Assembly: GCF_041080795.1 (NCBI RefSeq)
Contig: NZ_CP129674.1
Location: forward strand, 1,612,001 to 1,676,000
DNA from: Bifidobacterium sp. WK041_4_12
GTDB lineage: Bacteria; Actinomycetota; Actinomycetes; Actinomycetales; Bifidobacteriaceae
Direction of reading: 5' to 3'
Length of the DNA: 64,000 nucleotides
How positions within the stretch are numbered: the stretch's first letter is position 1; each line of letters begins with the position of its first letter. The translations under genes and the position numbers were made by a program. Below the pieces are notes generated by a model, which saw only the letters and a list, made by a program, of their open reading frames with translations, did not search any database and had not been told where the DNA came from. This document shows, piece by piece, positions 1 to 8,247 of the stretch.

Positions 1-1437
1 GCTTTCAGCCTCGCCCGAATTCGTGTTCGCAGACTTTGACTTTCCACGTCCCCAGAAGTCGAAGGTGGATGATTGCGGAGCCTGCTGTGGCGCTGATTCC
101 TGCGAGCTTCGACTCGTCTCCGCAGCTGCATCATTCGAGCTGCCCAAGTTTGAGTGTGTCTGCCCGTCTTCAGGATAGTTGACTTTACCCGCGTTGGCCT
201 GCTGAGGTACAAGATCGCTATCTGCTGGACTTTGCGTCACGGAGCTGGTGTGAGACGAATATGATTGCTGCGGTTTTTCTGGCATCTGCGCCGTTGCCTT
301 GGCTTCAGTCTGGGATTCACCTTGTGACTGGTTGAATATCGCCTGCTCTTCACGATGCAGGTTCTTGAACATGGCGCGACCATCGTTCTGCGAAGCTGAT
401 GCATCCGAGGAAGGTCTGTTGTCCGAATACGATTCATTCGCATATGCAGCAGCATCGTCTCTTGCCTCGGCGGAATCTTCGCCGAGCCTATGGCTGTCAC
501 GGATTCTCGATGGAGGTGTTTGTATGGAGGAGCCGTTCTCGTCAAACAAAGGACGAATGGTTTCAGTGGACTGTCCAACTTCACGCTGTGAGAGTCCGTC
601 AGAATGCGAAACGTCTGTCGCATCCTGTGTCGTCGGTTGGCTTATTGGCTGGAAAACCTGTGTTTCTTGCGCATTAGGATTTTCTTGTTCTGCAAGTGCA
701 GCCAACGAACCAAAATCGGAAGCCTGAGGTTCATAGCTTGGCACGGTCTGTGGTGACAAGGTCTGTGGTGGCACGGCCTGTGGCGCATCCACCTTTGAAT
801 AATCCGTCACCCGCGCATATGATTCAATTCTTGAGAGAAGCTGCACGCCATAGTTGAGGAAATAATCCACTTGACGCTCGTCGTATCCCTTTTTGCCTTT
901 TCGCTGTGTAAAGACAACGTTCGAGACTCGGGTCGGTGTCAGATCGACCAGCTCGCCGGACTCCTGCGCATGCGTAGAGGACTCTCCAAGCTCCTGCGAA
1001 AGCTTCTGAGACAGCTGGTCGAGCAAACGATCGACCTGCTTTCGGTCATAGGATGGGTTGCTTGATGTGCCGGGCTTGAAGCGCTCATTCTCCTTGCGTT
1101 CACAATGGCTTATGAACTTGCGGTACATGGCTTCGGTCTGGCCGCGCCATGCGACGCGCCCGCTCTGGGCGATCTCCCACTGAGTCTGCTTGTCAACGAC
1201 GGCACGTTCCAAACGTGCGAGCGCCGCATCAACCTGGCCGACGGCATACCCGTTCTTGCGAAGTCCGAAGGATACATCCTGTATGTCTCTTTGCGTGAGC
1301 TTAGGTTCAGGACTCTCGTAGAGCTTGTGCGCATTGTCAAGGAACTCATCGACCTGTTGAGAGTCATATCCCCACTTATGCTTGCCTACCCGGGCTATGT
1401 TCGTACCATTGCCGTTGGCTTCGGGCTTTCTCGCCAT
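1..1437 (-). CDS. DivIVA-repeat protein, partial (3' end outside window)
   Basis: An open frame runs from ATG at 1437 to the window edge without a stop (479 codons), so the C-terminus is missing. A strong ribosome binding site (AGGAGG) lies about 10 bases upstream. The N-terminal 200 residues hold four copies of a short motif, [GS]Yxx[x]QVDxxL, at about residues 23-34, 63-74, 129-140 and 184-195. This is the signature of DivIVA-domain proteins, which in actinobacteria act at the cell pole or septum. From about residue 210 the protein is low-complexity, rich in Q, S, P, A and E, and probably disordered, with PQ(T/A)(V/L)P-type repeats around residues 217-231. I infer a cytoplasmic cell-shape or division scaffold. 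The motif is visible; the cellular role is inferred from the family. Confidence 0.8.
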   Translation of the reverse strand, partial: MARKPEANGNGTNIARVGKHKWGYDSQQVDEFLDNAHKLYESPEPKLTQRDIQDVSFGLRKNGYAVGQVDAALARLERAVVDKQTQWEIAQSGRVAWRGQTEAMYRKFISHCERKENERFKPGTSSNPSYDRKQVDRLLDQLSQKLSQELGESSTHAQESGELVDLTPTRVSNVVFTQRKGKKGYDERQVDYFLNYGVQLLSRIESYARVTDYSKVDAPQAVPPQTLSPQTVPSYEPQASDFGSLAALAEQENPNAQETQVFQPISQPTTQDATDVSHSDGLSQREVGQSTETIRPLFDENGSSIQTPPSRIRDSHRLGEDSAEARDDAAAYANESYSDNRPSSDASASQNDGRAMFKNLHREEQAIFNQSQGESQTEAKATAQMPEKPQQSYSSHTSSVTQSPADSDLVPQQANAGKVNYPEDGQTHSNLGSSNDAAAETSRSSQESAPQQAPQSSTFDFWGRGKSKSANTNSGEAES

Positions 1438-1764
1438 GGGACATCGACCTCCTACTTCTTGAGAAAATCTCAATAAGTTAACTCACTTCAAAAATCACAC
1501 TACGTGAATGTTGAGACTCCACGTCTCGATTGCCGGGCTATCGCTTTCTTGCGCTCAAGCCGTGACAACTACCACTGTCAGATACCACTGTCACATCTTA
1601 GTTGATGTATACGCCTAGTTGAAGTATACGGCTGACAAGTATACATATCTGAAAAAACACTGAGATGTTGCACATATCCACATGGATGGTAGGCTATTCT
1701 AGGTTTCTACGGAGTGAAGCAGCTGGAAAGCGTGCTGATGTCAACTTCGGTCAAGAACACTTTC
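1438..1764. promoter_or_regulatory. Gap with triple GTATAC repeat upstream of the DivIVA gene
   Basis: No gene is seen. The stretch is the upstream region of the minus-strand DivIVA gene and of the plus-strand tRNA-Val. It carries three copies of the palindrome GTATAC at 1607-1612, 1624-1629 and 1639-1644, starts 17 and 15 bases apart. There is also a nearby direct repeat TACCACTGTCA (about 1569-1592). The copies could be protein-binding sites or AT-rich promoter elements; nothing here decides it. Confidence 0.4.
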
Positions 1765-1839
<75 letters not shown>

Positions 1840-1936
1840 CCGTCGTGATTGCGTTGGAATTGCAATGTTCCTTGAAGCCTCTCCCCTTCCTCCTTGTCGC
1901 ATACTTGTACCTATACGGCTCAACATCGGTGCGATG

Positions 1937-2248
1937 TCACACCAATGTCACAGCACCGGCACAATCTAGACCGATGGCGCCCAGCAGAGAGAATGGATTG
2001 TTGGCATTGACATCATAGGTGCGTGCGATGCGTTGCCGCATGGCTTTTTCGTCTGGAAGCACACCGTCGATGAATGCCTCGACTGGCTTCCCTGTCCATG
2101 ATTGAGCCCGCCGAGGCATTGATAGAGACAATGATGCACCGGCATCCTCGCCCATATCGTATGTGAAAACATGTCTGCCATCGTTCTCTTCCCTGAGAAT
2201 GCCAATCCGCTTGCCTTCGAGGAACACGACGAGCTCTTTTGACTTCAT
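1937..2248 (-). CDS. HipS-like / truncated HipA N-terminal subdomain protein
   Basis: This 103-aa protein matches only the N-terminal subdomain 1 of HipA kinases. It shows the 'KELVVFLEGKRIG' opening, the 'LSLSMP' strand, 'GVLPDE', the 'NNPFSLLGAIG' segment and a 'DCAGAV' end, after which it stops. Full HipA proteins are about 400-450 aa and carry the Ser/Thr kinase core downstream, which is absent. The start overlaps the upstream hipB-like stop by ATGA, so the two are translationally coupled. Two readings are possible: a hipA gene cut off when DNA was lost next to the tRNA, or a HipS of a HipBST system whose hipT kinase is missing. HipS acts as an antitoxin subunit in that family. The frame and size fit both; I see no kinase remnant up to the tRNA. 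Confidence 0.65.
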   Translation of the reverse strand: MKSKELVVFLEGKRIGILREENDGRHVFTYDMGEDAGASLSLSMPRRAQSWTGKPVEAFIDGVLPDEKAMRQRIARTYDVNANNPFSLLGAIGLDCAGAVTLV

Positions 2249-2715
2249 GCGATTTCATCCCCTTCGATACCACCTAAGTTCTGCTGCTTGGCGCGCAGGG
2301 CAAGTGTCTTAAGGATTGTCGCGGCATTCTTTGACGGCCGCTGTTGTCTCGATCGCTTTTCGTCCGCCATCTTGTCGCTGATGCTTTCAGTGATGTTTTC
2401 TTCCCTGCTTCGGGTTTCGCCTTCCTTTGCCTTCTCATGGGGCGATGCTCTACGGTTCATCGCATCTGGGTCTATTACATCTGGGTCTATTGCATAGGAA
2501 ACGGTAAGGGTGATGCCGAGTATGTTACACAATGTAAGAATGCGGCTGAAACTCGGCTCGGCAATGGCAGTCTGCTCAAAACGGTTGATCCAGACTCTAG
2601 AAAACCCTGACCGCTCTGCCAGATCTTCCTGCGTCCATCCACGCGCCAGACGCGCATCGCGCACGACTGTTGCCATACTATGAATGCTGAATATGCTGGC
2701 GACGAATTGCCCCAT
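2245..2715 (-). CDS. HipB-like XRE-family antitoxin/repressor with C-terminal extension
   Basis: A helix-turn-helix of the XRE/HipB type lies at about residues 16-70 (core 'RLARGWTQEDLAERSGFSR'). I chose ATG 2715 because GGGAG lies 9 bases upstream; an in-frame ATG at 2742 and a later one at about 2676 are alternatives. HipB proteins bind operators, repress their own operon and neutralise the HipA/HipT kinase. Unusually, about 85 residues follow the HTH: a DPDVIDPDAM duplication, then a charged, probably disordered tail. Full operon repression is plausible, because a perfect palindrome sits just upstream (2755-2776). The downstream partner is only a HipA subdomain, so no toxin is left to neutralise here. 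Confidence 0.75.
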   Translation of the reverse strand: MGQFVASIFSIHSMATVVRDARLARGWTQEDLAERSGFSRVWINRFEQTAIAEPSFSRILTLCNILGITLTVSYAIDPDVIDPDAMNRRASPHEKAKEGETRSREENITESISDKMADEKRSRQQRPSKNAATILKTLALRAKQQNLGGIEGDEIA

Positions 2716-2738
2716 CAGGATTTTCTCCCGCACAATCT

Positions 2739-2776
2739 TCAATGTTCAATGTTCAATGTTATGAAATCATAACATT
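2739..2776. promoter_or_regulatory. Putative HipB operator: palindrome plus TTCAATG direct repeats
   Basis: AATGTTATGA and TCATAACATT (2755-2776) form a perfect inverted repeat with 10-bp arms and a 2-base centre, 40 bp upstream of the hipB-like start. It is preceded by tandem TTCAATG units (2739-2760). A second smaller palindrome, TTACA-AA-TGTAA, follows at about 2777-2788. HipB-type repressors bind such palindromes in their own promoters. The assignment is by position. Confidence 0.55.
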
Positions 2777-3360
2777 TTACAAATGTAACAGATTCATTAT
2801 ATTCATAAAATGTAATAATTAGCTAACATCACGGTATAAACTTCTCAACCACACTATTGTCTTAATGAACCTCACGAAATCAACTCCCAAACCTGAGTCA
2901 TCGGCTTGCCTGGCACTGCAGATGAACAACAGAGCAGTCATCGCACTGCGCACGCACTCCAAAAGGGAAGACCCCAAAGGAAATCCCGGCAGCACTAGCA
3001 AGACGGCACGGTTGCGGCCGCCATGCCACCATGCCGCCACGCAACGAGCTGCAGACCCTTTCACCAGTCGGGAACAATCTCAAGGACGCTGCAAGCAGAA
3101 CACTTCCCCGATTATGCTCTGCGATGTCTGCATGGTTTTCATGTCACACCTTTGTCACACCTCTGTCACATAAAAGACACGGCTTGACGTGAGACGCACG
3201 CACACCACGCAGAGTATGCGTCAATGCACTGCGGAAAACATAGGCACACGACTGTCCCATCTATACATGCAACGCCAGGATTCTCTATCTTCTGAGTGGC
3301 CAAAAGTCAGAAGTCGCTCAGTTCTAAAATTATACATACCGTCCATCAGTATGCTATGCT

Positions 3361-3381
3361 ACAAACCGTTGGACGGTTTGT
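3361..3381. promoter_or_regulatory. TetR operator palindrome
   Basis: ACAAACCGT and ACGGTTTGT form a perfect inverted repeat (9-bp arms, 3-base spacer TGG), 22 bp before the tetR start codon and just before its Shine-Dalgarno AAAAGGAG. TetR-family repressors commonly bind this kind of palindrome in their own promoter. Only this copy is seen, which fits a single operon promoter for the five genes that follow. Confidence 0.75.
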
Positions 3382-3403
3382 ATAGATTTAAAAGGAGCGT
3401 GCG

Positions 3404-4135
3404 ATGCCACGTAAGAATGATGCGGCTGGAACCGCTGCGAGAATACTCGATGTTGCCTTTGCGCTGTTCATCAAGCAGGGCTTCGAACAGACCACGGTGG
3501 CTGACATCGTCCGCGAACTGGGTATGTCCAAGGGAGCTATCTTCTATCATTTCGAATCCAAGGAAGCCATTCTCAGTGCCGTGGTTTCTCGTCTGATTGA
3601 TGAGATTGCCGACCGAGCGACCCTCATCGCTGATGATGAAGCCCTCACGGTGGACGAGAAGATGCGCGAGGCACTGCTGACACTGAACATTTCACAAGGC
3701 GCAGGAGACAAGGTCATCGATGAGCTGCGCGAACCATCGAATGCGAGGCTGTACCAGACGGCGTTGATTCAGATCATTCAGTCAATCGCGCCCCTATTGG
3801 CAAAAATCGTGCAACAGGGTGTATCCGAAGGAATCTACACGACAGCATACCCGCTCGAAACGATCGAGCTGCTGCTGGCAGCAGATCAGAACCTGTTCAA
3901 CAGCGGTGCGTTCACCTGGACCCTTGACGAGCTGACCGCACGAGTCAGGGCATTCATCCGCATGATCGAGCTCACGCTCGGTGCCCAAGAAGGCAGCTTC
4001 GACATGATTCTGAACAACCTCGACGAGCAGTCCGAACGCATGTGCCGAGAGCACAAGGGCACAAACGAAAACACCGCAGAAACAAGGACCGAAGAACAAG
4101 CCGAAGGCGTGCAAGCCAAGAGAGACAGAACGTAA
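3404..4135 (+). CDS. TetR/AcrR family transcriptional repressor
   Basis: This 243-aa regulator has the typical TetR N-terminal helix-turn-helix at residues 12-58 ('ARILDVAFALFIKQGFEQT', then 'SKGAIFYHFESKEAIL'). The rest forms the helical ligand-binding and dimerisation domain. The last roughly 25 residues are a charged Glu/Arg/Thr tail not needed by the fold. AAAGGAG lies 8 bases upstream of the start, and a perfect palindrome lies at 3361-3381. The stop overlaps the next gene's start (TAATG), so it leads an operon with an MFS exporter, an ABC exporter and an M23 peptidase. I infer autoregulation and release by a compound the exporters remove; the ligand is unknown. Confidence 0.88.
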   Translation: MPRKNDAAGTAARILDVAFALFIKQGFEQTTVADIVRELGMSKGAIFYHFESKEAILSAVVSRLIDEIADRATLIADDEALTVDEKMREALLTLNISQGAGDKVIDELREPSNARLYQTALIQIIQSIAPLLAKIVQQGVSEGIYTTAYPLETIELLLAADQNLFNSGAFTWTLDELTARVRAFIRMIELTLGAQEGSFDMILNNLDEQSERMCREHKGTNENTAETRTEEQAEGVQAKRDRT

Positions 4136-5436
4136 TGAACGATACGCTCCGTGCGTCGCCCTCCCGTGTTTCCCCGCCACCACCACACAACTTCATCCTT
4201 CTGCTGATAGGGCAGACCGTCACCGTCTTTGGCTCATCGCTACTCCGTTTCGCACTTTCCCTCTACATTCTCGATCTCACCGGTCGCGCCGACCTGTTCG
4301 CCACGCTGTTTGCACTTTCGAGCATTCCTGTGCTGCTCTCGCCTATCGGCGGCGCAATATCCGACAGGGCAAGCAGAAAGATGCTGATGGTGGCCTACGA
4401 CTTCACCTGCGCCGTCATCACCATCGCCTTCCTACTCGCACTGCTATCCCATCAAGCCTCGGTGCTCGTCATCGGAATCGTCATGATTGGACTCGGCTTC
4501 GTGGGCGCGATGGAAACCCCGAACGGAACGGCGTGCATACCTCTGCTGGTTTCAGAGGAAAGGCTGGCATCCGCAAACGGCTCCATCCAGGTCATTCAAT
4601 CCCTGTCCGGCATCGTTGCACCGGTTATTGGTGGCATTGCCTATGGCACTCTGGGAGTGAACGCACTCGTTCTTGCTAGCGGCGTGGCATTCGCATTGGC
4701 CGCAATAATGGAGACATTCATTGCCATCCCCCACGAGCAGCGTGCCCGCACGCACAGCATGGTGCGAACCATAGCGGGGGGCATCTGCGAAGGATTCAGA
4801 CATGTCAGTCAAGACACCACGATTGTGAAACTGCTCATAGTCGCGGCATTTCTGAACTTCGTTCTCGCTCCGTGTCTGATTGTCGCAGCACCACTCGTAT
4901 TGCGCATGACACTGCATACCAGCGACACCGTCTACGGCATGAGCATGGGACTGATGGAGACCGCGATGATCATCGGAGCACTCACAGCTGGGTTCTTCAC
5001 CAAGTCCATGCGCAACGACACAGCTTGGCGATACGTTCTCAGCATCGCAATCCTGTTTCTGCCCATGACACTTGCCACAACACCGATCCTAGTGAGCATC
5101 ACTGTCACCATCACTGCCTGGGTACCCCTGACGATGTTCCTTATCAGCATCATGCTCGTCGCTGCGCTCACCTCGATTCTCAACATTTTCGCAATCGTGC
5201 AGATACAGACACGCACGCCAGAGAAGCATCTCGGAAAAGTCATGGCAATCGTGCTCATGGTCGCGCAGTGCGTCGCACCAATTGGCCAGATGCTTTACGG
5301 CGCGGCGTTCAAGCACCTGAGTGCGGGAGCATATCTTCCCCTGCTCATCGCGGGAGGGGCATTGCTCCTCGTCACATGTCTCACGAAATCGCTGTTCCCC
5401 CAGCACATCACTGTCCACAAACAAGGAGACCAGTAA
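4135..5436 (+). CDS. MFS efflux transporter (macrolide-efflux/EntS-like)
   Basis: A 433-aa protein with about 12 hydrophobic segments. The major-facilitator motif A 'GAISDRASRKMLM' follows helix 2, and the N-terminal 'FGSSLLRFALSLYILDLTG' is typical of the MFS_3 / macrolide-efflux group. I chose ATG 4135, which overlaps the tetR stop as TAATG; a longer in-frame opening at 4042 lies inside tetR and is unlikely. The product should be a proton-driven exporter in the cytoplasmic membrane. Its stop overlaps the next start (TAATG at 5434-5438). Substrate cannot be read from sequence. Co-location with a BcrA-type ABC pair suggests defence against an antimicrobial compound. Confidence 0.85.
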   Translation: MNDTLRASPSRVSPPPPHNFILLLIGQTVTVFGSSLLRFALSLYILDLTGRADLFATLFALSSIPVLLSPIGGAISDRASRKMLMVAYDFTCAVITIAFLLALLSHQASVLVIGIVMIGLGFVGAMETPNGTACIPLLVSEERLASANGSIQVIQSLSGIVAPVIGGIAYGTLGVNALVLASGVAFALAAIMETFIAIPHEQRARTHSMVRTIAGGICEGFRHVSQDTTIVKLLIVAAFLNFVLAPCLIVAAPLVLRMTLHTSDTVYGMSMGLMETAMIIGALTAGFFTKSMRNDTAWRYVLSIAILFLPMTLATTPILVSITVTITAWVPLTMFLISIMLVAALTSILNIFAIVQIQTRTPEKHLGKVMAIVLMVAQCVAPIGQMLYGAAFKHLSAGAYLPLLIAGGALLLVTCLTKSLFPQHITVHKQGDQ

Positions 5437-6161
5437 TGGGACCACTCATATCCACCCATGACCTGACGAAGACCTTCGACGGTCATGAAGTCGTCAACAA
5501 GTGCAGCATTCAGGTGAACCAAGGCGAAATATATGGTTTTCTCGGCGTCAACGGCGCAGGCAAGACGACCGTTTTGAAGCTCATGCTGGGACTGCTCAGA
5601 CCAACCGCCGGCAGTGTCGAGATTCTCGGCCACGATGTCACCGCCGACAGATTGGCCATTGCCGCCAGCATCGGCAGCATCATCGAGGTCCCCATCTTCT
5701 ACGAGCACCTCTCGGCATACGAAAACCTGAGCATACATCTTGCGTATCTAGGCATCACCGACACATCCACCATCGAGGGCACACTGAGTCGCGTCGGTCT
5801 GCCCAACACAGGAACTCAGAAGGTTTCCCAATTCTCCCTTGGCATGAGGCAACGTCTGGGCATCGCGCGAGCGATGATTCACAAGCCACGCATCATGCTG
5901 CTCGATGAGCCTATCAACGGACTCGACCCTGTCGCGATCCGAGACATGCGCGAACTGCTGCTCTCCCTTGCCAAAGACGATGGCATCACCATCATCATTT
6001 CCAGCCATATTCTGACGGAAATCGAACGGATAGCCGACCGCGTCGGTGTCATCGCCAACGGAACGATAATCGAGGAATTCTCCATGTCAAGCATGGAACG
6101 AAACCACCCTGAAGGAATGGAAGACTACGTCATCAATCTTATGAGCGGAAAGGCACGCTGA
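5436..6161 (+). CDS. ABC transporter ATP-binding protein (BcrA/lantibiotic-immunity type)
   Basis: A 241-aa ABC ATPase. Walker A 'GVNGAGKTT' is at about residues 37-45, the signature is the 'FSLGMRQRLGIA' variant, and Walker B is 'IMLLDEPINGLDP' with the following His in 'SSHIL'. The SLGM signature is common in the bacitracin/lantibiotic immunity (BcrA) branch. Start ATG 5436 has AAGGAG upstream and overlaps the MFS stop. It pairs with the permease gene two bases downstream to form an exporter. I infer a role in exporting or resisting a peptide or other membrane-active agent. Confidence 0.9.
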   Translation: MGPLISTHDLTKTFDGHEVVNKCSIQVNQGEIYGFLGVNGAGKTTVLKLMLGLLRPTAGSVEILGHDVTADRLAIAASIGSIIEVPIFYEHLSAYENLSIHLAYLGITDTSTIEGTLSRVGLPNTGTQKVSQFSLGMRQRLGIARAMIHKPRIMLLDEPINGLDPVAIRDMRELLLSLAKDDGITIIISSHILTEIERIADRVGVIANGTIIEEFSMSSMERNHPEGMEDYVINLMSGKAR

Positions 6162-6162
6162 A

Positions 6163-6861
6163 ATGACAACCTTGATACGACTCGAACTGAAGAAAAACAA
6201 CATCCGCCCCTACATCATCAGTGCCGTCTGCATTACCCTTGCCATGTTTGGATTCGTCTACCTGTTCGCAGGAGTTAGCGACGAAGAGCTTGAAGACTAT
6301 GCGCTGATCGTTGCGCTGGTCTCATGTCTTATCATGGCTAGCTACGCCATACTCGGCGGTGTCATGTTTGCCCGATTCGCAGTCGATGAGTACAAGGGCA
6401 AGCGTGCAATGCTCCTGTTTTCCTACCCCGTAAGCCGTTCACGGGTTCTGCTCGCCAAGACGCTGCTCGTCTGCGGATTCGTGTTCGCCAGTACGCTCGC
6501 AACCTCGTGCACCGTGTTCGCCAGCTTCCAGTTCAGCGAAACATTCGCACCGCTCGTACACGACAATGCAACGAACACGATTCTCTCCATCGCCATGACC
6601 ATCGCAGTCATCAATGGCATTCAGGCTGTCACCATCAGCATGATCAGTCTGATGCTGGGACTATGGAAGGAATCAGAACCGACGACCATCGTCTCGACCG
6701 TCATCATCACCAGCCTGATGGCGAACTTCGTCAGCGAACTCATCCTCACTGGCACTATGAACAGCATCGCACAACAGGTTGCGCTGACTGTCGCATTCCT
6801 GCTCGTTGCAGCCGGTGCATTCGCGTTGTCTTCGAAGCGCGTCAACGCCATCGAAATCTGA
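6163..6861 (+). CDS. ABC-2 type permease
   Basis: A 232-aa integral membrane protein with six hydrophobic segments, starting one base after the ATPase stop (TGA-A-ATG). The arrangement and length are those of ABC2_membrane permeases of BcrB type. 'SYPVSRSRVLLAKTLL' after helix 2 is the typical cytoplasmic coupling segment of this group. It should dimerise and work with the ATPase at 5436-6161. Substrate unknown. Confidence 0.85.
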   Translation: MTTLIRLELKKNNIRPYIISAVCITLAMFGFVYLFAGVSDEELEDYALIVALVSCLIMASYAILGGVMFARFAVDEYKGKRAMLLFSYPVSRSRVLLAKTLLVCGFVFASTLATSCTVFASFQFSETFAPLVHDNATNTILSIAMTIAVINGIQAVTISMISLMLGLWKESEPTTIVSTVIITSLMANFVSELILTGTMNSIAQQVALTVAFLLVAAGAFALSSKRVNAIEI

Positions 6862-6877
6862 ATCATCGGGGATCACC

Positions 6878-7705
6878 ATGCAAACCTCACAACGGCATCG
6901 GATGAGACCACGCGCCATCTGGATGAGCATCGTGGTGACGCTTGCCCTCATCGCCCTGTTCTTGCTGAATACCATGCGAGCCAGCGACAATTCAATGGAA
7001 GCAGGATACGAAATGATAGACAAGCAAGAGCCATTCATCGTGCAATTTCCCTTACGCGGCGAGTGGCACGCACCGAACACTCCAGGCAGCAAGATACCCT
7101 CTCATGGTTCGAATCTGCTCGGGACGCGATATGCCTTCGACTTCATTCAAGTTGATTGGGACAAGCCCGGATGGCCAGCCTATCGCGGCGGACTACTGAA
7201 ATATCTGATATCTGGCATTCCCCTAGAGGACTATTACTGCTGGGGCAAGAAGGTTCATGCGCCTCATGATGGCACTGTCGTCAGGGTCGAGGATGGCCTT
7301 CCAGAACGACAGAGAACGAAGCTGTTCACGGACTTTTCCGGAGCCAGAAAAGCAGCCGTCGAATTCGATCCCGTGACCGACGATGCCCGTTCCGTGGCGG
7401 GAAACTTCGTCATCATCGAGCTGGCGAACGATGTATATGCTGCACTATGTCATCTGCAGACTGATTCCATCACCGTCAAGGTCGGACAGCACGTCACAGC
7501 CGGAGACGTCATTGGTAATGTCGGGCATTCAGGAAACTCCTTCGCACCACACCTGCACTTCCAGCTCATGAACAGCATGGGCATAGCGACAGCACAAGGA
7601 ATCCCCTGCTCATTCGAGCGATACGAAACATTCAGAAACGACACATGGGTTGAAATCACCAACGGCATCCCGACCAGCACCGAACGAATCAGACATGCCG
7701 GATAG
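6878..7705 (+). CDS. Membrane-anchored M23 (LytM) family metallopeptidase
   Basis: A 275-aa protein. Residues 13-33 form a single membrane segment near the N-terminus, with the rest predicted outside the membrane. The M23 fold is recognised from 'GHSGNSFAPHLHFQ', with the zinc/catalytic HxH at H225 and H227, the 'YAFDF' strand carrying ligand D88 after H76, and H192 in 'LCHLQ'. M23 enzymes cut peptidoglycan peptide bridges. I chose ATG 6878, 16 bp after the permease stop, inside the same operon. An enzyme of this family downstream of TetR-MFS-ABC genes is unusual. It could remodel wall during antimicrobial stress or be a lytic effector; the anchor favours a self-wall role. Confidence 0.85.
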   Translation: MQTSQRHRMRPRAIWMSIVVTLALIALFLLNTMRASDNSMEAGYEMIDKQEPFIVQFPLRGEWHAPNTPGSKIPSHGSNLLGTRYAFDFIQVDWDKPGWPAYRGGLLKYLISGIPLEDYYCWGKKVHAPHDGTVVRVEDGLPERQRTKLFTDFSGARKAAVEFDPVTDDARSVAGNFVIIELANDVYAALCHLQTDSITVKVGQHVTAGDVIGNVGHSGNSFAPHLHFQLMNSMGIATAQGIPCSFERYETFRNDTWVEITNGIPTSTERIRHAG

Positions 7706-8082
7706 ATCGGTGATGACCAACCAATGATATTGCAAGAACCCAGGCTCGCCCGTCCATTCACGATGTCGCATCGATGGAACTTCATTGCCCAGTCAAGAGA
7801 ATGTATGGTTACAACCGTGCAATCGCTGAAGAAAGCGGCTGGGGCGAACAGCTTCAAAATAGAAGTCAGAATAACAGTATCGAGCGGCAGAACATATGTC
7901 AGAGTCAATTTCTGTATTTGAATGATGATGAGGGTAAATATTCTATTCTTGATCTAAACCATCCAAATTGCAATGCAAACCATACAGCAGCCAGGATCTT
8001 CCGATTTCCTATTGTTCTCGCATAGAATCATGTCACAAAATCATGGTAGATTACTCCTACAACCAGATAGGGAGTGATAGCA
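7706..8082. other. Gap without a supported gene
   Basis: Short open frames (for example 7774-8025) lack a ribosome binding site and recognisable motifs. Base composition drops toward AT after 7850. The end of the stretch carries the likely promoter of the small ORF at 8083. Confidence 0.4.
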
Positions 8083-8247
8083 ATGGCAGACCGAAAGAAA
8101 GATTCGCAATCGCGCAATCTCAATCCGGCGAAGCACCAACTCTCCCAAGAGAAACAATGGGAATCGTTGGAGCGGTCCTTCAACAAGGACTTCATCAAGA
8201 AAGTCAAGAAACAATACGATGGAGCCGGCAGACTGCAAATGGCGTGA
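8083..8247 (+). CDS. 54-aa basic protein preceding a GNAT gene
   Basis: An ATG at 8083 with a good ribosome binding site (GGGAG, 8 bases upstream) opens a 54-codon frame ending TGA at 8245-8247. The product is highly charged and basic, with a helical central part (residues 20-45: 'SLERSFNKDFIKKVKKQY'). I do not recognise a family. The last 29 bases overlap the start of the GNAT gene in another frame, so the two are probably translationally coupled. A small basic protein coupled to an acetyltransferase recalls toxin-antitoxin layouts, but no ribbon-helix-helix motif is visible. It could also be the displaced N-terminus of the GNAT protein after a frameshift. Confidence 0.55.
   Translation: MADRKKDSQSRNLNPAKHQLSQEKQWESLERSFNKDFIKKVKKQYDGAGRLQMA

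Larger units (their letters stand above)
2716..3403. other. Gene-poor gap between hipB-like and tetR genes
   Basis: Apart from the AT-rich hipB promoter (2739-2830) and the tetR operator (3361-3381) I see no convincing gene. Short open frames exist on both strands (for example 2865-3173) but lack a good ribosome binding site and any recognisable domain. The tract 2880-3200 reads like decayed non-coding sequence. Confidence 0.5.

Noticed and set aside
2865..3173. 102-aa open frame in the hipB-tetR gap
   Set aside because: No ribosome binding site, no motif; competing frames on the other strand are equally open.
4872..5435. N-terminal part of a longer open frame leading into the ABC ATPase
   Set aside because: His/Arg-rich out-of-frame translation of the MFS gene; the ATPase starts at 5436 with its own ribosome binding site.
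7774..8025. 83-aa open frame after the M23 gene
   Set aside because: No clear start context or family; could be a decayed fragment but cannot be supported.
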